The translations under genes were made by a program, and so were the position numbers. A stretch of 64,000 nucleotides of DNA, taken from positions 3,720,001-3,784,000 of the forward strand of contig NC_060027.1 in NCBI RefSeq assembly GCF_021134715.1, given 5' to 3'. The DNA is from Daphnia pulex (Eukaryota; Arthropoda; Branchiopoda; Diplostraca; Daphniidae). Each line of letters opens with the position of its first letter. Within the stretch, counting starts at the first letter, position 1. Shown here one piece after another: positions 25,601 through 37,956 of this stretch. The notes under the pieces were generated by a model. That model saw nothing but the letters and a program-made list of their open reading frames with translations. It was not told the origin of the DNA and made no database searches.

Positions 25601-28600
25601 GCCCACCAATCGGGCGAGGATGAGATCAGCCTGTCCACCATGGGTCGCACCTACACCCTGGACTTTCATTCTATGCAGCAGATAAACGAAGAGACGGGCA
25701 CGACGCGGCCCGTTCAGCGTAAAATGAACAATGCCAGCGGCTCCAGTGGTTTGGGCGGAGGCTCGGTTGGTCTGGGAGTCAAACAGAGTGATTCCAGGAT
25801 CGAGTGTCTCCAGGAAGAAACGGAACTGGCCACGCAGTTTATCCGCTCGCTCTTTTCTCTTCTCTACGAAGTGTACAGCAGCTCAGCTGGACCGGCCGTT
25901 CGTCACAAGTGCCTGCGCGCTCTATTGCGGATGCTATATTACGCTTCGCCCGAACTGCTGCGCGATGTTTTAAAGAGTCAGAGCGTGGCCAGTCACTTGG
26001 CCGGCATGCTCTCGTCGCAGGATCTCAAGATCGTCGTCGGTGCCACTCAAATGGCCCACATTCTCATGCAGAAGCTACCGGACGTCTTTGGCGTTCACTT
26101 TAGACGCGAGGGAGTCATGCACCAAGTCCAGCGATTAGTGGCCGAACCGGCGGAATCGCCTTCGTCCACCGCAACAACGCCAGCAGCCATCCCCATCACT
26201 CCGTTTCAGGTGATTTATTTTACAATTCTTCTTAGTTTTTTAGCGTATGCGCATTTTATTTTCAGCGTAATGCACATGTCGTGAATAATTAATTCAAATG
26301 AATCCAATTATTTCATCGTTGTTCACAGGGTGATATTTCAAACGGAACGGTGGCGTCCTCAACTCCGGTAACGGACCAGTGTTCATTAGGAAACGGCGCT
26401 AGTGGCTCCAGTGGGACCACTCTAGTGGCTAGCAGCCCGGAACGGATTGCTTCAGTGGGCGCAAGTGCGACTTCTACTACCGGCAATGAGACCGGAGAAT
26501 CTGCGGTGACCCTAGCGAATTCAATTGCGGCTGTTTCCACAGTGGCGTCTAGTCCCATGAAACTGAGCGACGTTTTGAAACGTAAACGCGGGGCGAAACG
26601 TGGTGCTGTCGGTGCCCGCAAATCGAGGACCTATGCGGAAGAGACGCCGTCGTCAGCTGGACCGGCTGGTTGCAGCATGGATGGTCACGATTATTTGAAG
26701 AGTGGTGCTAGCGCCAGTAGTAGCAGCAGTGCCGGAAGCACTGGTGGAGCCCGATCCAAGTTTGGTTTCGCCATGGCCGGCCACAGCGGTGGTGGGGCAA
26801 GTAACAACGGGACGCCGACGTCAGCCATCAGCGGAAGTGCAGCCAAAGCCACGAGCTTCCTTGCCAACCTCAATCCTGCTCGCTGGGGACGCTCTCATCA
26901 TCACAACCAGGCGTCGAGTTCCGGCAGCCCCAACGCCGCCTGTTCCTCGTCGTCTCCCAGCCTTTTGCCTAATGTGCCCAAATCGATGAGCAACCCGCAA
27001 CTGGCCGGCAACCGTGAAAAGATCAAGACTTGGATTCGCGATCAAGCCACTCTTTTCCTATCCACTTATTTCAGTCCGGCTGCATCGGAGGCTGGCGAGG
27101 CTGGCAATGGCCAATCCGGTGAAGGGTCGGGTGGACCCACTTCTGGTCTCAGTGTCTTGTCGGAATTGACGCGACTGGTTCAACGTCTTGAAGCCGAACC
27201 GCTGCTGGCCAAAGAAACATTGGAGCAGATTCGTGCCATCGTGGCTGATTCCGATGTCTCTTCGTTTGAAATTCTCCACAGCGGACTGGTCCAGTCTCTT
27301 CTCAAGTACCTTACTGCGGACGGAATCGACCGCACGGATCGATTGCGGCTCTTCCTCCAGGTAAGAAAGTCTTTCTTTTTTTATTCTTTCATTTTTTTTC
27401 TTTTTTCCTGGTTTTCCTTTAACAAAGACCTTTATTGTTGTAGGAATTTCTCCGTGTTTCGCCCACCAGCGAATTTCCCACGTCAGAGGCGGCGACCCAT
27501 TTGCTGGCGTTGACGCACAAACTGAGCGGCTGTGTTAATCAACTCGAGCAGTTTCCCGTACGAGTCCACGATTTGCCTGCTCCGGCCGGCACCTCTGGCG
27601 CTTCCGGCGGCTATTTCCGATCCGGAACGTCGGCTTTGCGCTTCTTTAATACGCACCAGCTCAAGTGCAACTTACAGCGGCATCCGTCCTGCAACAATGT
27701 CAAGCAGTGGAAAGGCGGCACCGTCAAAATCGATCCACTCGCTCTGGTACAGGCCATCGAAAAGTATTTGGTGATCCGCGGCTATGGCCGCATCCGGGAC
27801 AAGGACCTGGCCGATAGCGACGACGATAACAGCGAAGATGACGTGGACGACAGTCTTGTAAGTCCGGCCTCGCCTCAATTCTCGTTAATGCGTCATCAGC
27901 GTATGTTATTTCATCTTGTTTCTTTTGTTGTTGCAGGCCACCGTTTTGATGAATCAGGGAAATAGCGTTCGTCACAAGCTCCAATTTCTGGTCAATGATC
28001 ACGTGATCCCCTACAACATGACAGTCTATCAAGCCATCCGGCAGTTCAGTAAGTGTTTTGTTAACGATGGTCTGAGTTTCGTGATTATACAACTTTTTTT
28101 CTTTTTCTCTTTCAAAAGGCATGGATCAGTCAGAGACGGACACGGATTCTGAAACTCCAATGGGTCATGCGTCCATCTGGGTTCAGACGCACACCATCTT
28201 TTACCGTCCCGTGCCCGATAACGATCCTTGCAATTACGCCAGTCCCAATGCGGCCAAAAATACCGGTGCACCAAATGTCCTGTTGCCGTGTGGATCCGCT
28301 TCCGGAACGCGTAAAGGCAAGGGAGCAAACGGCAAAAGTTCGAACAAAAAGAAAGGCGACGATCTGTGGATAGGTAATCAGTTAAATCAATTTTGTCCAA
28401 TTAGAGAGAGGAGTGTTAATTTTTAATTTGATTTGGTTTCTCGCGTCAGACGGAGTTGCTCCAGAAGTGAATTCCCCCATAGTGCCATTTTTGACCATGC
28501 GGATGCCAGAGTATGTGACGGTGGACGACCCGTCGTTGGAGGTTCTCAACCTGTTGCGCATTGTCCACTCCCTCAACCGTCATTGGGGATTCCTCTACAA

Positions 28601-30670
28601 CCTGGTCGACTACAAGCCCATTTTGTCGAATCCTGACCTAATTAACATGAAACTCACTGCCAAAGCAAATCGTCAATTGCAGGTAAAATCGAAATAAAAT
28701 TGTAATTTGTTTTCGTTTTTTTGTCGACCACTGTTTCACTATTTCAATTCTTGCCTTTGTCGTTTATAGGACCCACTAGTGATAATGACGGGCAACTTGC
28801 CACCGTGGCTGGCACAAATCGCTACGGCATGCCCGTTTCTGTTTCCTTTTGAAACTCGGCACCTGCTCTTTTACGCTACGGCATTCGACCGTGACCGGGC
28901 TCTTCAGCGGCTGATGGACTCTGCTCCTGAATTAATGAGCGGCGGCGACAGCAGCGAGCGCGTCACGCCCCGGCTCGACAGGCGGAAACGCACAGTGTCG
29001 CGTGAAGACATCCTAAAACAGGCAGAGCAAGTCATGCAGGACATGGCTTCGTCTAGAGCCCTTCTCGAAATTCAATACGAAAATGAGGTTTGACTTCATT
29101 TTTCTTTTCGCACCCAATCCTTCACGTTAGTACTCATTTTCAATTTTGATTTTACTCAGGTCGGAACTGGACTCGGTCCGACGCTCGAGTTTTATGCACT
29201 GGTGTCGCGCGAGTTGCAGCGCTTTGATCTGGAACTGTGGCGCGGGGAAGCTGTTTCGGCAGCCCTCGGCGCCGGATCGCATGGCTCTTCGTTGCCATCT
29301 CCTTCTTCCTCGGCGGAAGAACCGTCCAAAGCGCGGACAAGTCCTGCTTCGGTCGCCGGATCCACTACCGTCGACTACGTCCACAATCAGTATGGCCTCT
29401 TTCCTTCACCGTGCTCGCGCAGTCTTAAGGCCGGACCACTGGCCAAGATTCGCTCCAAATTTCGCTTCGTCGGAAAGTTTATCGCTAAAGCGATTATGGA
29501 TTCAAGAATGGTATATTTTTATTTGATAACTCAATAGAACGATTTCATACTTGACGTGTTCTTTTATGTTTTTTAGTTGGATTTGCCGTTCAGTCCGGTG
29601 TTTTTCCGCTGGTTACTTGGTCAGGAGAGGTTCCTGACAGGTTCGGACATGGTGCAATTGGATCCCGTTTTGGCACGGACGTATAAATCACTGATGCGCA
29701 TCGTCGACGAGAAAAAGTGCATCGACCAGGACCCGTCCCTTACGCCGGCCCAACGACAGGCAGCAATCCAGGCGCTCAATCTCGACGGCTGTCCCGTCGT
29801 CGATCTCGGTCTGGACTTTACCCTGCCTGGTTCGTCGACTGTCGAACTGCGTAAAGGCGGCAAAGATCAACCTGTCACCATCAATAATTTGGAACAATAC
29901 CTCAAGGTAAAAATAAAAATGACTTCGTTTTTCCTTAATTGTTTCCTTTATTGCCGTTGCAAACGTTTATTAATGAGTTTTCTGCAACCTTTCATTAGTT
30001 ACTGTCTCACTGGATCCTTGTGGAGGGTGTATCTCGGCAAATGGAATCCTTGCGCGAAGGCTTTGAATCTGTGTTTCCGCTTCATCATCTCTCCCTTTTC
30101 TACCCGGAAGAAATGGATCTCCTCCTCTGCGGGGCTTCCCAAGTAATTAATTTTGCCATTTTAATTAATAAATACTTGTTTTATCGTATGTGATTTCATC
30201 AATTGCTTCTCTTTTCCACAGAGTACTAATGAAGGTGCTTGGGAGGTACAAAATTTATTGGATGCCTGGAAGCCTGATCACGGTTTCACATTGGAGTCGA
30301 AAGCTATTCGAAATCTGGCCGAGATTCTCTCGTCCTACACCAAGGAAGAGCAACGCCTTTTCTTGCAATTTGTCTCAGGATCCCCTCGTCTCCCGGTCGG
30401 AGGTAATTGATAACATTTCATCACAATCGCATCGCTCATCGCATTCACATGATTCTTTACTTTAATTTTCAAGGTTTCAAGAGTTTGTCTCCTCCCTTGA
30501 CGGTGGTACGGAAAACGTTAGAGCCAAATCAGAGTCCAGATGATTTCCTTCCGTCTGTGATGACGTGCGTCAACTATTTGAAGCTACCCGAGTACAGCAG
30601 TCTGGAGATTATGCGTCAAAAGCTGTCGGTTGCCGTCCGCGAGGGCCAGCACTCGTTTCATCTTTCTTAA
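19698..30670 (+). CDS. TRIP12: TRIP12-type HECT E3 ubiquitin ligase
   Basis: Eighteen coding exons were read: 19698-19831, 19900-20031, 20098-20585, 21131-21284, 23665-23966, 24099-24383, 24483-26209, 26329-27360, 27444-27857, 27937-28048, 28119-28373, 28450-28682, 28770-29087, 29160-29510, 29577-29906, 29999-30142, 30222-30402 and 30474-30670. They give 2,262 residues, all phases consistent. Residues 1-500 are disordered, rich in S, P, T and G, with a ten-glycine run. Armadillo-like repeats follow (about 500-780), then a WWE domain (about 821-915, WLTKPS and [13 protein letters not shown]), a second disordered stretch, and the HECT domain to the end. The catalytic cysteine is C2229 in MTCVNYL, and the tail ends GQHSFHLS. 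It is the orthologue of Drosophila ctrip. The family polyubiquitinates nuclear substrates in ubiquitin-fusion degradation, DNA-damage control and the circadian clock. The ARM and WWE regions share one unusually long exon of 1,727 bp. Confidence 0.95.
21633..21646 (+). promoter_or_regulatory. RFX X-box-like site in TRIP12 intron
   Basis: GTTGCCATGGGAAC differs at a single position from the ideal palindromic RFX site GTTGCCATGGCAAC. It is the best such match I noticed in the window. It lies inside the long TRIP12 intron and could belong to an internal promoter or enhancer. Confidence 0.35.
22981..22994. repeat. (GC)7 alternating tract
   Basis: Fourteen bases of perfect alternating GC lie in the long TRIP12 intron, flanked by CT-rich sequence. 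Such tracts favour Z-DNA and CpG clustering. No protein-coding role is visible. Confidence 0.85.
23731..23755. repeat. GGC triplet repeat coding poly-glycine in TRIP12
   Basis: A GGC/GGT run in the fifth TRIP12 coding exon gives about ten consecutive glycines in the disordered N-terminal region. Its length is likely to vary between alleles. Confidence 0.8.
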
Positions 30671-32640
30671 AAATAAAAACAGCATCAATATCCTTTCGAA
30701 ACAGACAGAGGAGACGGCCAAAATTTCCCCTCCTTCCCTCCTTTATTTTCATTTAGTTATTGGTTTCCTTAATTTTTCCATTTGTTTCCTTAACAAAAGC
30801 GCGACGTGAAACGAACGAACATTTTTGTATCTGTGTTCATCTGTTTGCGCTTTTCTCTCTTTAATTGCCGTGAAAGAAAAAAAGAAAAGAAAAAAAAAAA
30901 AGAAATTGTTCCTGCTGGACCGCTCTTCTCTGCTCTCCAGGCTCCTCCCTTTCTCACCCCTTCCCTTTCACCTAGCACCATCTATATTAGATTGAAAGAA
31001 ATGAATGAAACCAATAAGCAATGTGTGAGGAATGTCTGTTACGTGTTTGTGTCGAGTGAAAGCGCCTAATATGCGAATGTTAGTTAAGTGCGTCCACGTG
31101 TAACACTAGATGTAAGACTCAGTGTCTGATGTCCCTTAAACCCCCCCTCCCCGTAAACTTTGCTAATTCCTCTTTTGCGAAAAAATGCTTCTATCTATTT
31201 GTTTGTTGATTCGTCCCATCTCTTTTTTTTTCCTTCTTCCTTTCTTCATTTTATCTCCCCACTCTCTTTCGTCAGTCAAGGTGGCAAGACGACACACAGA
31301 TTGAAAACAGTTAAAATGTCATGCTGATGAGTTAGCACGCGGAGAGCCGCGCTCGCCCACCGTGTGTGTCAGAACCGAAATGAAGATGACTAAGAAAGAG
31401 GAATGCTTTTGATTCCTTTCGTAATAAACAAGGCCTTTTCCTCCCTCGTCCCTCCACACAGAGAATGGGCTATCTTTATTTCGTACGGATAGTGCCGGAA
31501 ACATCAAAAACAGAGAAAGTTTTGGAAATTGGAGGAAAACTTTGGATAGCCTTGTGCCTGCTGTGAAATCCGGAAATGGAACCAATAGTTTTGTAATTCG
31601 TGTCGGAAGTTTAGTGGGTTTATTTCTTTGTTTTTTTTCTTCCCCCTCCCCCGTAATACTGATAGCAAAAACAAGCTGGCATTTCACGTCTCTGTCGATG
31701 ATTTTACTTGCTGATTTGCTTACCGTCATCATCTAACCTGTTTCCCCAATATGTGCCCTCTACTCCTTGATTGCAGATTTTTTTTTCCTGATCCTCTCTA
31801 TCCAAAGACTTTGCTTTCCCCTAATTCTGAATATTTTTTTTTTTATAATTTTCATTTTTTTTTCTTCTTCCCTCATCTCGCTCTTTCCTTTGTTTCTTTC
31901 TTTTTTTTTTGTTTTTTTTTCTATTGATAAATATTTTCGTGTTTTTTTGGCGTATGGCGTAGTTTAAAATAATACACTTTTGAACATCTACATGCCACAC
32001 GAAGTTGGTCTAGCGTTCATTTTGTGGTAATTAAAACTTAACTCCATGTTGGAAAGACTAATGCTATTTTAGCCGGGAATAAGTAGATTTTTTATTTTTT
32101 GATAAGCGCTTTACATAATTAGATTGTCAAACGACAAACAGATTCATAATATTATTTTTGAATATAAATAATTCTTCGTAGCTAACCGGAATAGTGGTTA
32201 CACTACGGCAGTTCGGCTAGTGTATTAACACTTGCAGTTATGTTGAAATTGATAAATTCCAAAGATGTAGGTATGAATCACCCTGGAGAAAGTTTATTTA
32301 TTTCCCCGATAGTTTATTCAATTTTAGTTATACTTTATTAATTAACTACTCCTTAGATTAAATAGATTTATTTCGTAAAATATTGTTTTAAAAAATAGCG
32401 CACAATTGTTTCATTGTTGCCGAACCCCTACGATTTACACGAGTTACTCAATAAATAAACAAAATTTCATCGTCAAGATATGGAAAATAGGCTTGATGAT
32501 GTGCTTTTTATTTGTGTTGTTGTAAATTCAAATATTTATTTGATTAAAATTCAACTTGTTTTGAAAGCTTTTCATTTTCGAGTAATCGAGTTCGAGTCGC
32601 AGGAATCTGGACCAGGAGTTGCTGTTTATCCGTTTTGCGC
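30671..32640. other. TRIP12 3' UTR and intergenic region
   Basis: The TRIP12 stop is followed by pyrimidine-rich sequence and a polyadenylation signal AATAAA at 31423-31428, giving a 3' UTR of about 760 bp. The rest, to about 32640, is AT-rich with T runs (31780-31920) and no supported exon. Confidence 0.5.
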
Positions 32641-32673
32641 AGTCTTCTTGCTCATCCGGCAACCCTGACAAGT

Positions 32674-32754
32674 TTCTTTCTAGCACCTACCGGTTGTTTG
32701 CGGTACTAGGTTTTCAGTCCTTCCTACATCGACAGTTCTCCTCTGATAAAGCGG
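32674..32754 (+). promoter_or_regulatory. Predicted RpL35A noncoding first exon with TOP-like pyrimidine start
   Basis: A noncoding exon probably ends at a GCGG/gtaagg donor (32754), with the next acceptor at 33060 just before the RpL35A ATG. Pyrimidine runs such as TTTCTTTCT near 32673 and CCTTCC near 32720 fit the terminal oligopyrimidine start typical of ribosomal protein mRNAs. The exact transcription start cannot be fixed by eye. Confidence 0.4.
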
Positions 32755-33063
32755 GTAAGGAAATTCTTTCATTTGTTTTCTGTCGTTTGGCCATCTCTCT
32801 TGTGAGTCGAATATTTATTGTTATTTTAAACTTTTCCCTACTTATTTCATTTAATCTTCAATCTAAATGAACGATCAGTTTGTGTCCTGAATGTCGGATG
32901 TTGACGCTTTTGATGGATACAATTTTCATCTAGTTGAGACACACATGTTTGACACCTTGTTTTTCTACATTTATTTGTTCATATAGAGCTCTACTAGATT
33001 ATAGATGTTCTACTTATTGATGAACTGTTTAGTAATGGATGTTTTCTTTGTGCATTTTAGAAA

Positions 33064-33914
33064 ATGGTGGAGAAAAAGACCGAGAAAAAGGTGGCCAAAG
33101 TTGCCAAAGTGGCCAGTGACAAGCCAGAGAAGAAGACCGTGAAGAAAGCGGAGAAGAAACCCGCAGAGAAGGCTACCGAGAAGGTTGATGCCGCTAAAGT
33201 AGTTAAGAAGCGAAAGGTTAAGGTTACCAAACGACCCTTCTCCAGGTACGTTTACTTTATGATTACCTTATGTATACAGTAGTGCACGGTCTAATAGCTG
33301 CAGTGTAACCAACTATGTTCCTGTGGCCGCAAATCCATGCTAAATGAATTGCCTAAGATCATGTTGTCTCAGTCCATTACAGTTGTCAACATGTTATACA
33401 GGCTACACTGATTAACTAAACTATATTTCTATCTTGAACAGGCTCTATGCTAAGGCCATCTTCACTGGCTACAAACGTGGTTTGAGGAACCAGCATGAAA
33501 ACACAGCACTCCTCGACATTGAGGGATGCAAAAAGAAGGAAGATGCCTGGTACTATGTTGGCAAGAAGTGTGCCTATGTCTACAAGGTATGAAAGTGGAT
33601 CCTTATTTATTTTTCATTCATAGAGTGCAACAGGCTAATTAATTAAATGGACTTGTTTTGTAGGCCAAGCGCTTCCGAGCATCCCTTGGTGACAAATCCA
33701 AGAAATCCAAGATCCGCGCTATCTGGGGTAAGGTTACCCGACCTCATGGAGGTGCAGGAGCTGTCAGAGCGATATTCAAGTCCAACCTCCCCGCTGTCGC
33801 CATGGGCCACCGTGTTCGCATTGTGAGTAACTTTAGTTCGTTTTGTACTTCTGCAACAAAGCTTGACTGTTGATTATTTTTATTTTTCAGATGATGTACC
33901 CGTCTAACATCTAA
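33064..33914 (+). CDS. RpL35A: 60S ribosomal protein L35A (eL33)
   Basis: Four coding exons were read: 33064-33245, 33442-33586, 33664-33822 and 33891-33914, giving 169 residues. Residues 1-58 form a lysine- and alanine-rich extension ([10 protein letters not shown] type) as seen on several arthropod ribosomal proteins; human RPL35A is 110 residues. The core follows the family closely, with [39 protein letters not shown] and [17 protein letters not shown], and ends in MMYPSNI. It is a structural protein of the cytosolic 60S subunit. A polyadenylation signal lies at 33943-33948. Intron 1 (33246-33441) is longer than the others and holds a candidate snoRNA. Confidence 0.97.
33283..33403 (+). 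ncRNA. Candidate intronic H/ACA-type snoRNA
   Basis: Within RpL35A intron 1, CATGTTG (33360-33366) and CAACATG (33387-33393) pair perfectly as a 7-bp stem. An ACA trinucleotide at 33398-33400 follows, placed as an ACA box would be. Upstream, AAATGA at 33342-33347 fits the H box ANANNA, and a weaker stem could form at about 33283-33340. Ribosomal protein introns commonly host snoRNAs. The 5' hairpin is poor and no target was worked out. Confidence 0.3.
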
Positions 33915-34852
33915 GTGTGGGTCATTGTTCGCATGGCGCTGTAATAAACTGCTCCGTGAAAAAAAAGGGATTTTGCTGTTTCACTTCTATTATAAGCATA
34001 TTCAGATAAGTTGTTTTGATAATATAGAAAATAGGTATAGTTTTGAGTGCGTAGCAGAGTTATTGAGCAACGAGTTATTGGTAACATATATTTATATTCG
34101 ATAATGTTTTCCTTAGTACTGGTTGTGGGAAGTTGTAGATGAGTTCAATGGGGATTTTTGAAGCCTGGTATCGGTAAAATTGATACATCAGCAAGTACTT
34201 GGAGGCAGGAGTTTGCACATGGAATCCATTATTGCACTTAGTGTTATGTTCTAATGACTAATGGAATAGATTTACCTTGTCTGCTGGTCAGTTTCAATTC
34301 CAACAATTGACATTGCCTTCGTATTCCATTAAAAATAAGGTTTACTATTACAAGAGTCTTGAACATGTTGTGGATATTCTAATACTTCTGACTCAATTTT
34401 TGTTGAGTTTTATCAGACAATTGGACCACCGGTAGTTCTATTCCGCTGGATAGTGAAGAGAATTTTAAGCCAGTGTTTTTGTTTTGTTTTTTTCACGACA
34501 CCGCGTGTGTATTGAGAAGAACTTATGTTTTCTATTTCATGCTGTTATGGCACGAAAGCTATTCAGTATTTGTTTTCTGTAATATTTGCGTTTTACAATA
34601 TCATGATTAGAAAATTCGAATGGACAGAAGACGGTTTGTTAATTTGAATCTTTTATTTCATTCAAGCGCAGAACGTGGTTTTACGTTGGTGAAGTTGCAT
34701 TTTTTTTTCTGCCTATTGTTACTACCGTACGGAATGTATTTGTCAATCAAACTTTCACTCATACGCGCGGAAAAGGATTTTCTGGGTGTTTGGCAGTTCT
34801 GATTTTAAATATGTGTCAATCCTAATATTCAGATTTATTTATAAATAATAAT
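33915..34852. other. Convergent intergenic region, RpL35A/aldo-keto reductase
   Basis: It contains the RpL35A polyadenylation signal and, near 34836, AT-rich sequence that can supply the reductase signal on the minus strand. Nothing else was recognised; the open frame at 34620-34802 has no gene-like features. Confidence 0.5.
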
Positions 34853-36284
34853 TTACCCTTTGAATGACTTGGTGAATTCAAACGTGCGTCCTGCCTCTCC
34901 TAAGTCCAGTTCTCTTAACTTGGCCATATCAATAGGTGACAGGTTAAAGTCAAATACCTGTTTAATTAAAAATAGAATGACTATCTAGTTATCTTTCTCA
35001 TGACCTTTTATAGCTGTTTATCATTTTGTTGAGTGTGCCAAAGGAGAAAACTTGGAAAAGATTGTACCTGAAAATTTGCGAGGATACGCTCCGGATTAAC
35101 ACTCTTTGGAATAACGGCTATTCCGAGTTCCATCAGGTATTTGAGAAGAACTTGGGCATTTGTTTTATTGTGTTTTTTAGCTATTCTGGCGACCACAGGG
35201 TGTTGCAGTAAATCAGGAATGGATATCGGCGAACTAAATTGGTACATAAGGGCGATTAAAATGTAGTTAAAAATTGTTCTGTTCAACACACAAGTGCATC
35301 CACACTGCAACTTTCTTTTGATTAATTTTTCATTATATTCTTCGTACAGTTTGAAAAACACTCGGGGTGCGACTTACTCAATACCGAGTCCAGTGTAAAA
35401 AGCATTCCGACCCGGTGAACCCAAAGGAGCATACGCGCAAATTGTTATTCCGTGTTTCTCACAAAAATCTCTGAGGGATTTTTGCTGAAATTGAGTGTGC
35501 AATTCTACTTGTATGTTTGCTGGCTTGATGCGAGCATTGTTGATAATTCGTCCAAGTTGTTCTTCGTTGAAGTTTGACACACCGATCGATTTGGTCAAGC
35601 CAGAGTCTACTTGATTTTCCATTGACTTTCAAATGTAAAGGTAACTTTTAAGTCACATCAAAATTAATTTTCTAAATTCACATAGCTTACATTACCTTCC
35701 AAATATCAACCAAATCTGTGGTCATGTCCAACACAACAGATCCATCGGCGTTGAGAGGGAAGATATCGTTGTCGTCCTTGCCAGTTAGACCGACCGGTGC
35801 GTGAATCAGATACAGATCGACATAATCTAATCGAAGATTTTCTAGAGATTTCCTGAGAAATTTTTCCACATTCTCTGAACGATTTCCGGTCATAGGTAGC
35901 TATCGCATATTAAAAAAAAAAAATGAAATATTTTAATAACGTGTCTAGTCTTAGTTGAAATAGTAGCTGATTATGAACTTTGGTAACGATGAAGAGCTCC
36001 TCCCTTTTGATCTTTCCAGATTGAATCCATTCTTGAAGTACCTCTCCAATAGCACCTTCATTCAAGTAGACGTAAGCGGTATCGATGTGACGATAACCAG
36101 CTTCTAACGCAGAATTGACTGCTGTCTGAATCTCTTCTTTTGAAGACTATAAGCGAGCATTCTCTTAATTTATTTTTAAAAAATGTGTGTCAAGAATATG
36201 AACACTTACCAGCCAAGTTCCAAGCCCAACGATGGGCATTTTTTCCCCGTTCCAAAAGGTAATGTGATCCTGTACAGTTGACAT
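34853..36284 (-). CDS. Aldo-keto reductase (AKR superfamily)
   Basis: Six exons were read on the minus strand: 36284-36210, 36146-35979, 35899-35696, 35625-35378, 35233-35068 and 34957-34853. They give 321 residues, the usual AKR length. The catalytic tetrad is present: D47 and Y52 in GYRHIDTAYVYLNE, K81 in IVTK and H114 in YLIHAP. Family signatures MPIVGLGTW, GLTKSIGVSNFN and the NADPH-binding IPKSVNPERILAN are also clear. The enzyme is a soluble (beta/alpha)8 barrel that reduces aldehydes and ketones with NADPH. The sequence is of the AKR1 type, but substrate cannot be assigned, so no symbol is given. The intron between exons 4 and 5 is slightly longer than the rest. Confidence 0.93.
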
Positions 36285-36798
36285 ATTTGACTGCTTATAT
36301 GTTAAACGATCAACTTGCGTGACAGGCTATATAGATCGAAGTACCAAAGAGAACTGATAGTTCCCTTATTTAGTACTTGATACTATATCATGAAGTGCCA
36401 CAAGCTAATATTGAGATAGAACGTCATGAGATAGGCTGTGTATAAGTAAACTCGTCTAGTTTTTCCCTGTGTGTAGATTACAATAAGGAACATATTGATT
36501 AATTCTTTTGTACTCGTCCAGAGTTCATGGTGGCACAAAAAGTGCTTTTCACGAACTGATAAGCTGCTTGTTTGTTCGTACCGTTGGTGTTCAACTCTGG
36601 CTGCACTTACTTTTGATTGGGTTCGAGAAGGTTATTTGTTTTAAAAACCATTATTTATTTAATTTAATTAAGAAACAATTCCATAAAGTCTACGAAAATA
36701 ACGTGCCAATACTTGCTATAATTTCAACTGATACAATAGGTAAATGGACCGTGGAAAAAAATTAACATGACATGTTATCATGAAAACGAATAGTGACT
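36285..36798. other. Intergenic region, reductase promoter side
   Basis: It lies between the reductase start and the calaxin-like stop, both on the minus strand, so it should hold the reductase promoter and the calaxin-like 3' end. It is AT-rich. No coding exon or recognisable element was found. Confidence 0.45.
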
Positions 36799-37956
36799 TC
36801 ACGCAGTAGGGGGAGGGACAGAAATAGGAAGTGTTCCATTGCCACTTAATGCAGCCAGAACAGCCGCAGCTCGGGCCCCTGACGGCAAACAAGATCCCAA
36901 TATTTCCATCAAAAGATAGTCATTCTGGACTGACTGAAGAAAATCTTCTAACGACACTCGGCCGTCCAGATCTCGGTCTAGAAGACTAAGCGCCATTTCA
37001 CTCAGATCTCTTGGACCTTCGTCTGGGTCGTCCTCGTTGTTTCCCATAACGGCTGCGGTCGGTCCACCTGAATCGATTATACAAAATATTTGAGATAACT
37101 AAAAATCCGTACGCGTCTTTTTTCGTTCTAAAAACGAATCCTTGCCTGATGGTTTGTCTTCATCAACTAAATCCAAATCAATCTCTTTGTCCGCTTCTTC
37201 CGTATGTCCCCGCGTGATTTGTCTGTGGCTTCGAGCCGTTCGCGGCGAATCAGCTGGAGTTTGCTCATTACCACCTCTCTGACCGAAAGGCATGGCTTTG
37301 GCAATAGCTGGCCGTAAGCTAGATTTTAGTAGCTGAAATAAATCGCTCTTTGACAAATATCCATCACCGTCAATGTCGTACACCTTAAACAGATACAGTT
37401 AGTTACATGGATATGCCTAGTTATATTTTTTAAAATTTAATGTACTTGAAAACAGTAAGTTGTTTGTTCTGTAACATTTCCCTTCAAAAAGATCCAAAGT
37501 CCAGTGAGCCATTCATTACAAGTTAGATATCCGTCCGAGTCATGATCAAAAGTGCGGAACATTCGGTCCATCAATGAATCATCATTCATGTCAAACGTTG
37601 AATGCCTTTTTGGATAGGAAATAAAGGGTCTTAAACAGTTTGCAGTAAATGAGTATTTTAAAATAGGGGTTTGAAATAATGCCTTACAAAATGTCGCGAA
37701 ATTGAGTTCTATCTAATCGCCCGGAATCTGTTATCAAAATTAAAATAAGACGAAATAAGAAATAAATAAAAATAAAAATCAACCACTTTAAAAATGCCGT
37801 ACATTTGTTTGTAATACTTATTAATTATATTACGGAATAAAAATGATGATTACCAGTTATTTTGAGGAAAATACGACCAAGGGCCTGTGCCTCTGCTGGA
37901 TTGAAACGACCGATAAATTTTGGTATTGCTTTCGTTTTTTTTCTTGCACTTTTCAT
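36799..37956 (-). CDS. CLXN: Calaxin-like EF-hand protein (outer dynein arm docking complex)
   Basis: Five exons were read on the minus strand: 37956-37854, 37727-37688, 37605-37446, 37383-37113 and 37067-36799, giving 280 residues. The N-terminus (FNPAEAQALGRIFLKI, then LDRTQFRDILHSTFDMNDDSLMDR) follows calaxin/EFCAB1. EF-hand loops read DHDSDGYLTCNEW and DIDGDGYLSKSDL, and a C-terminal one reads DRDLDGRVSLEDF. Calaxin binds axonemal dynein in a calcium-dependent way and is part of the docking complex in motile cilia. Human calaxin is 211 residues; here a charged, probably disordered insert (about residues 125-195, rich in Q, T, R, E and D) separates the last two EF-hands, and the tail is alanine- and proline-rich. 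Another neuronal-calcium-sensor-like protein is a less likely alternative. Confidence 0.8.

Noticed and set aside
24431-25669. 412-codon open frame on the minus strand
   Set aside because: It is the exact antisense of the long TRIP12 ARM/WWE exon, whose GC-rich codon use keeps the opposite frame open.
31319-31732. 137-codon minus-strand open frame
   Set aside because: It lies across the end of the TRIP12 3' UTR and has no recognisable domain or splice support.
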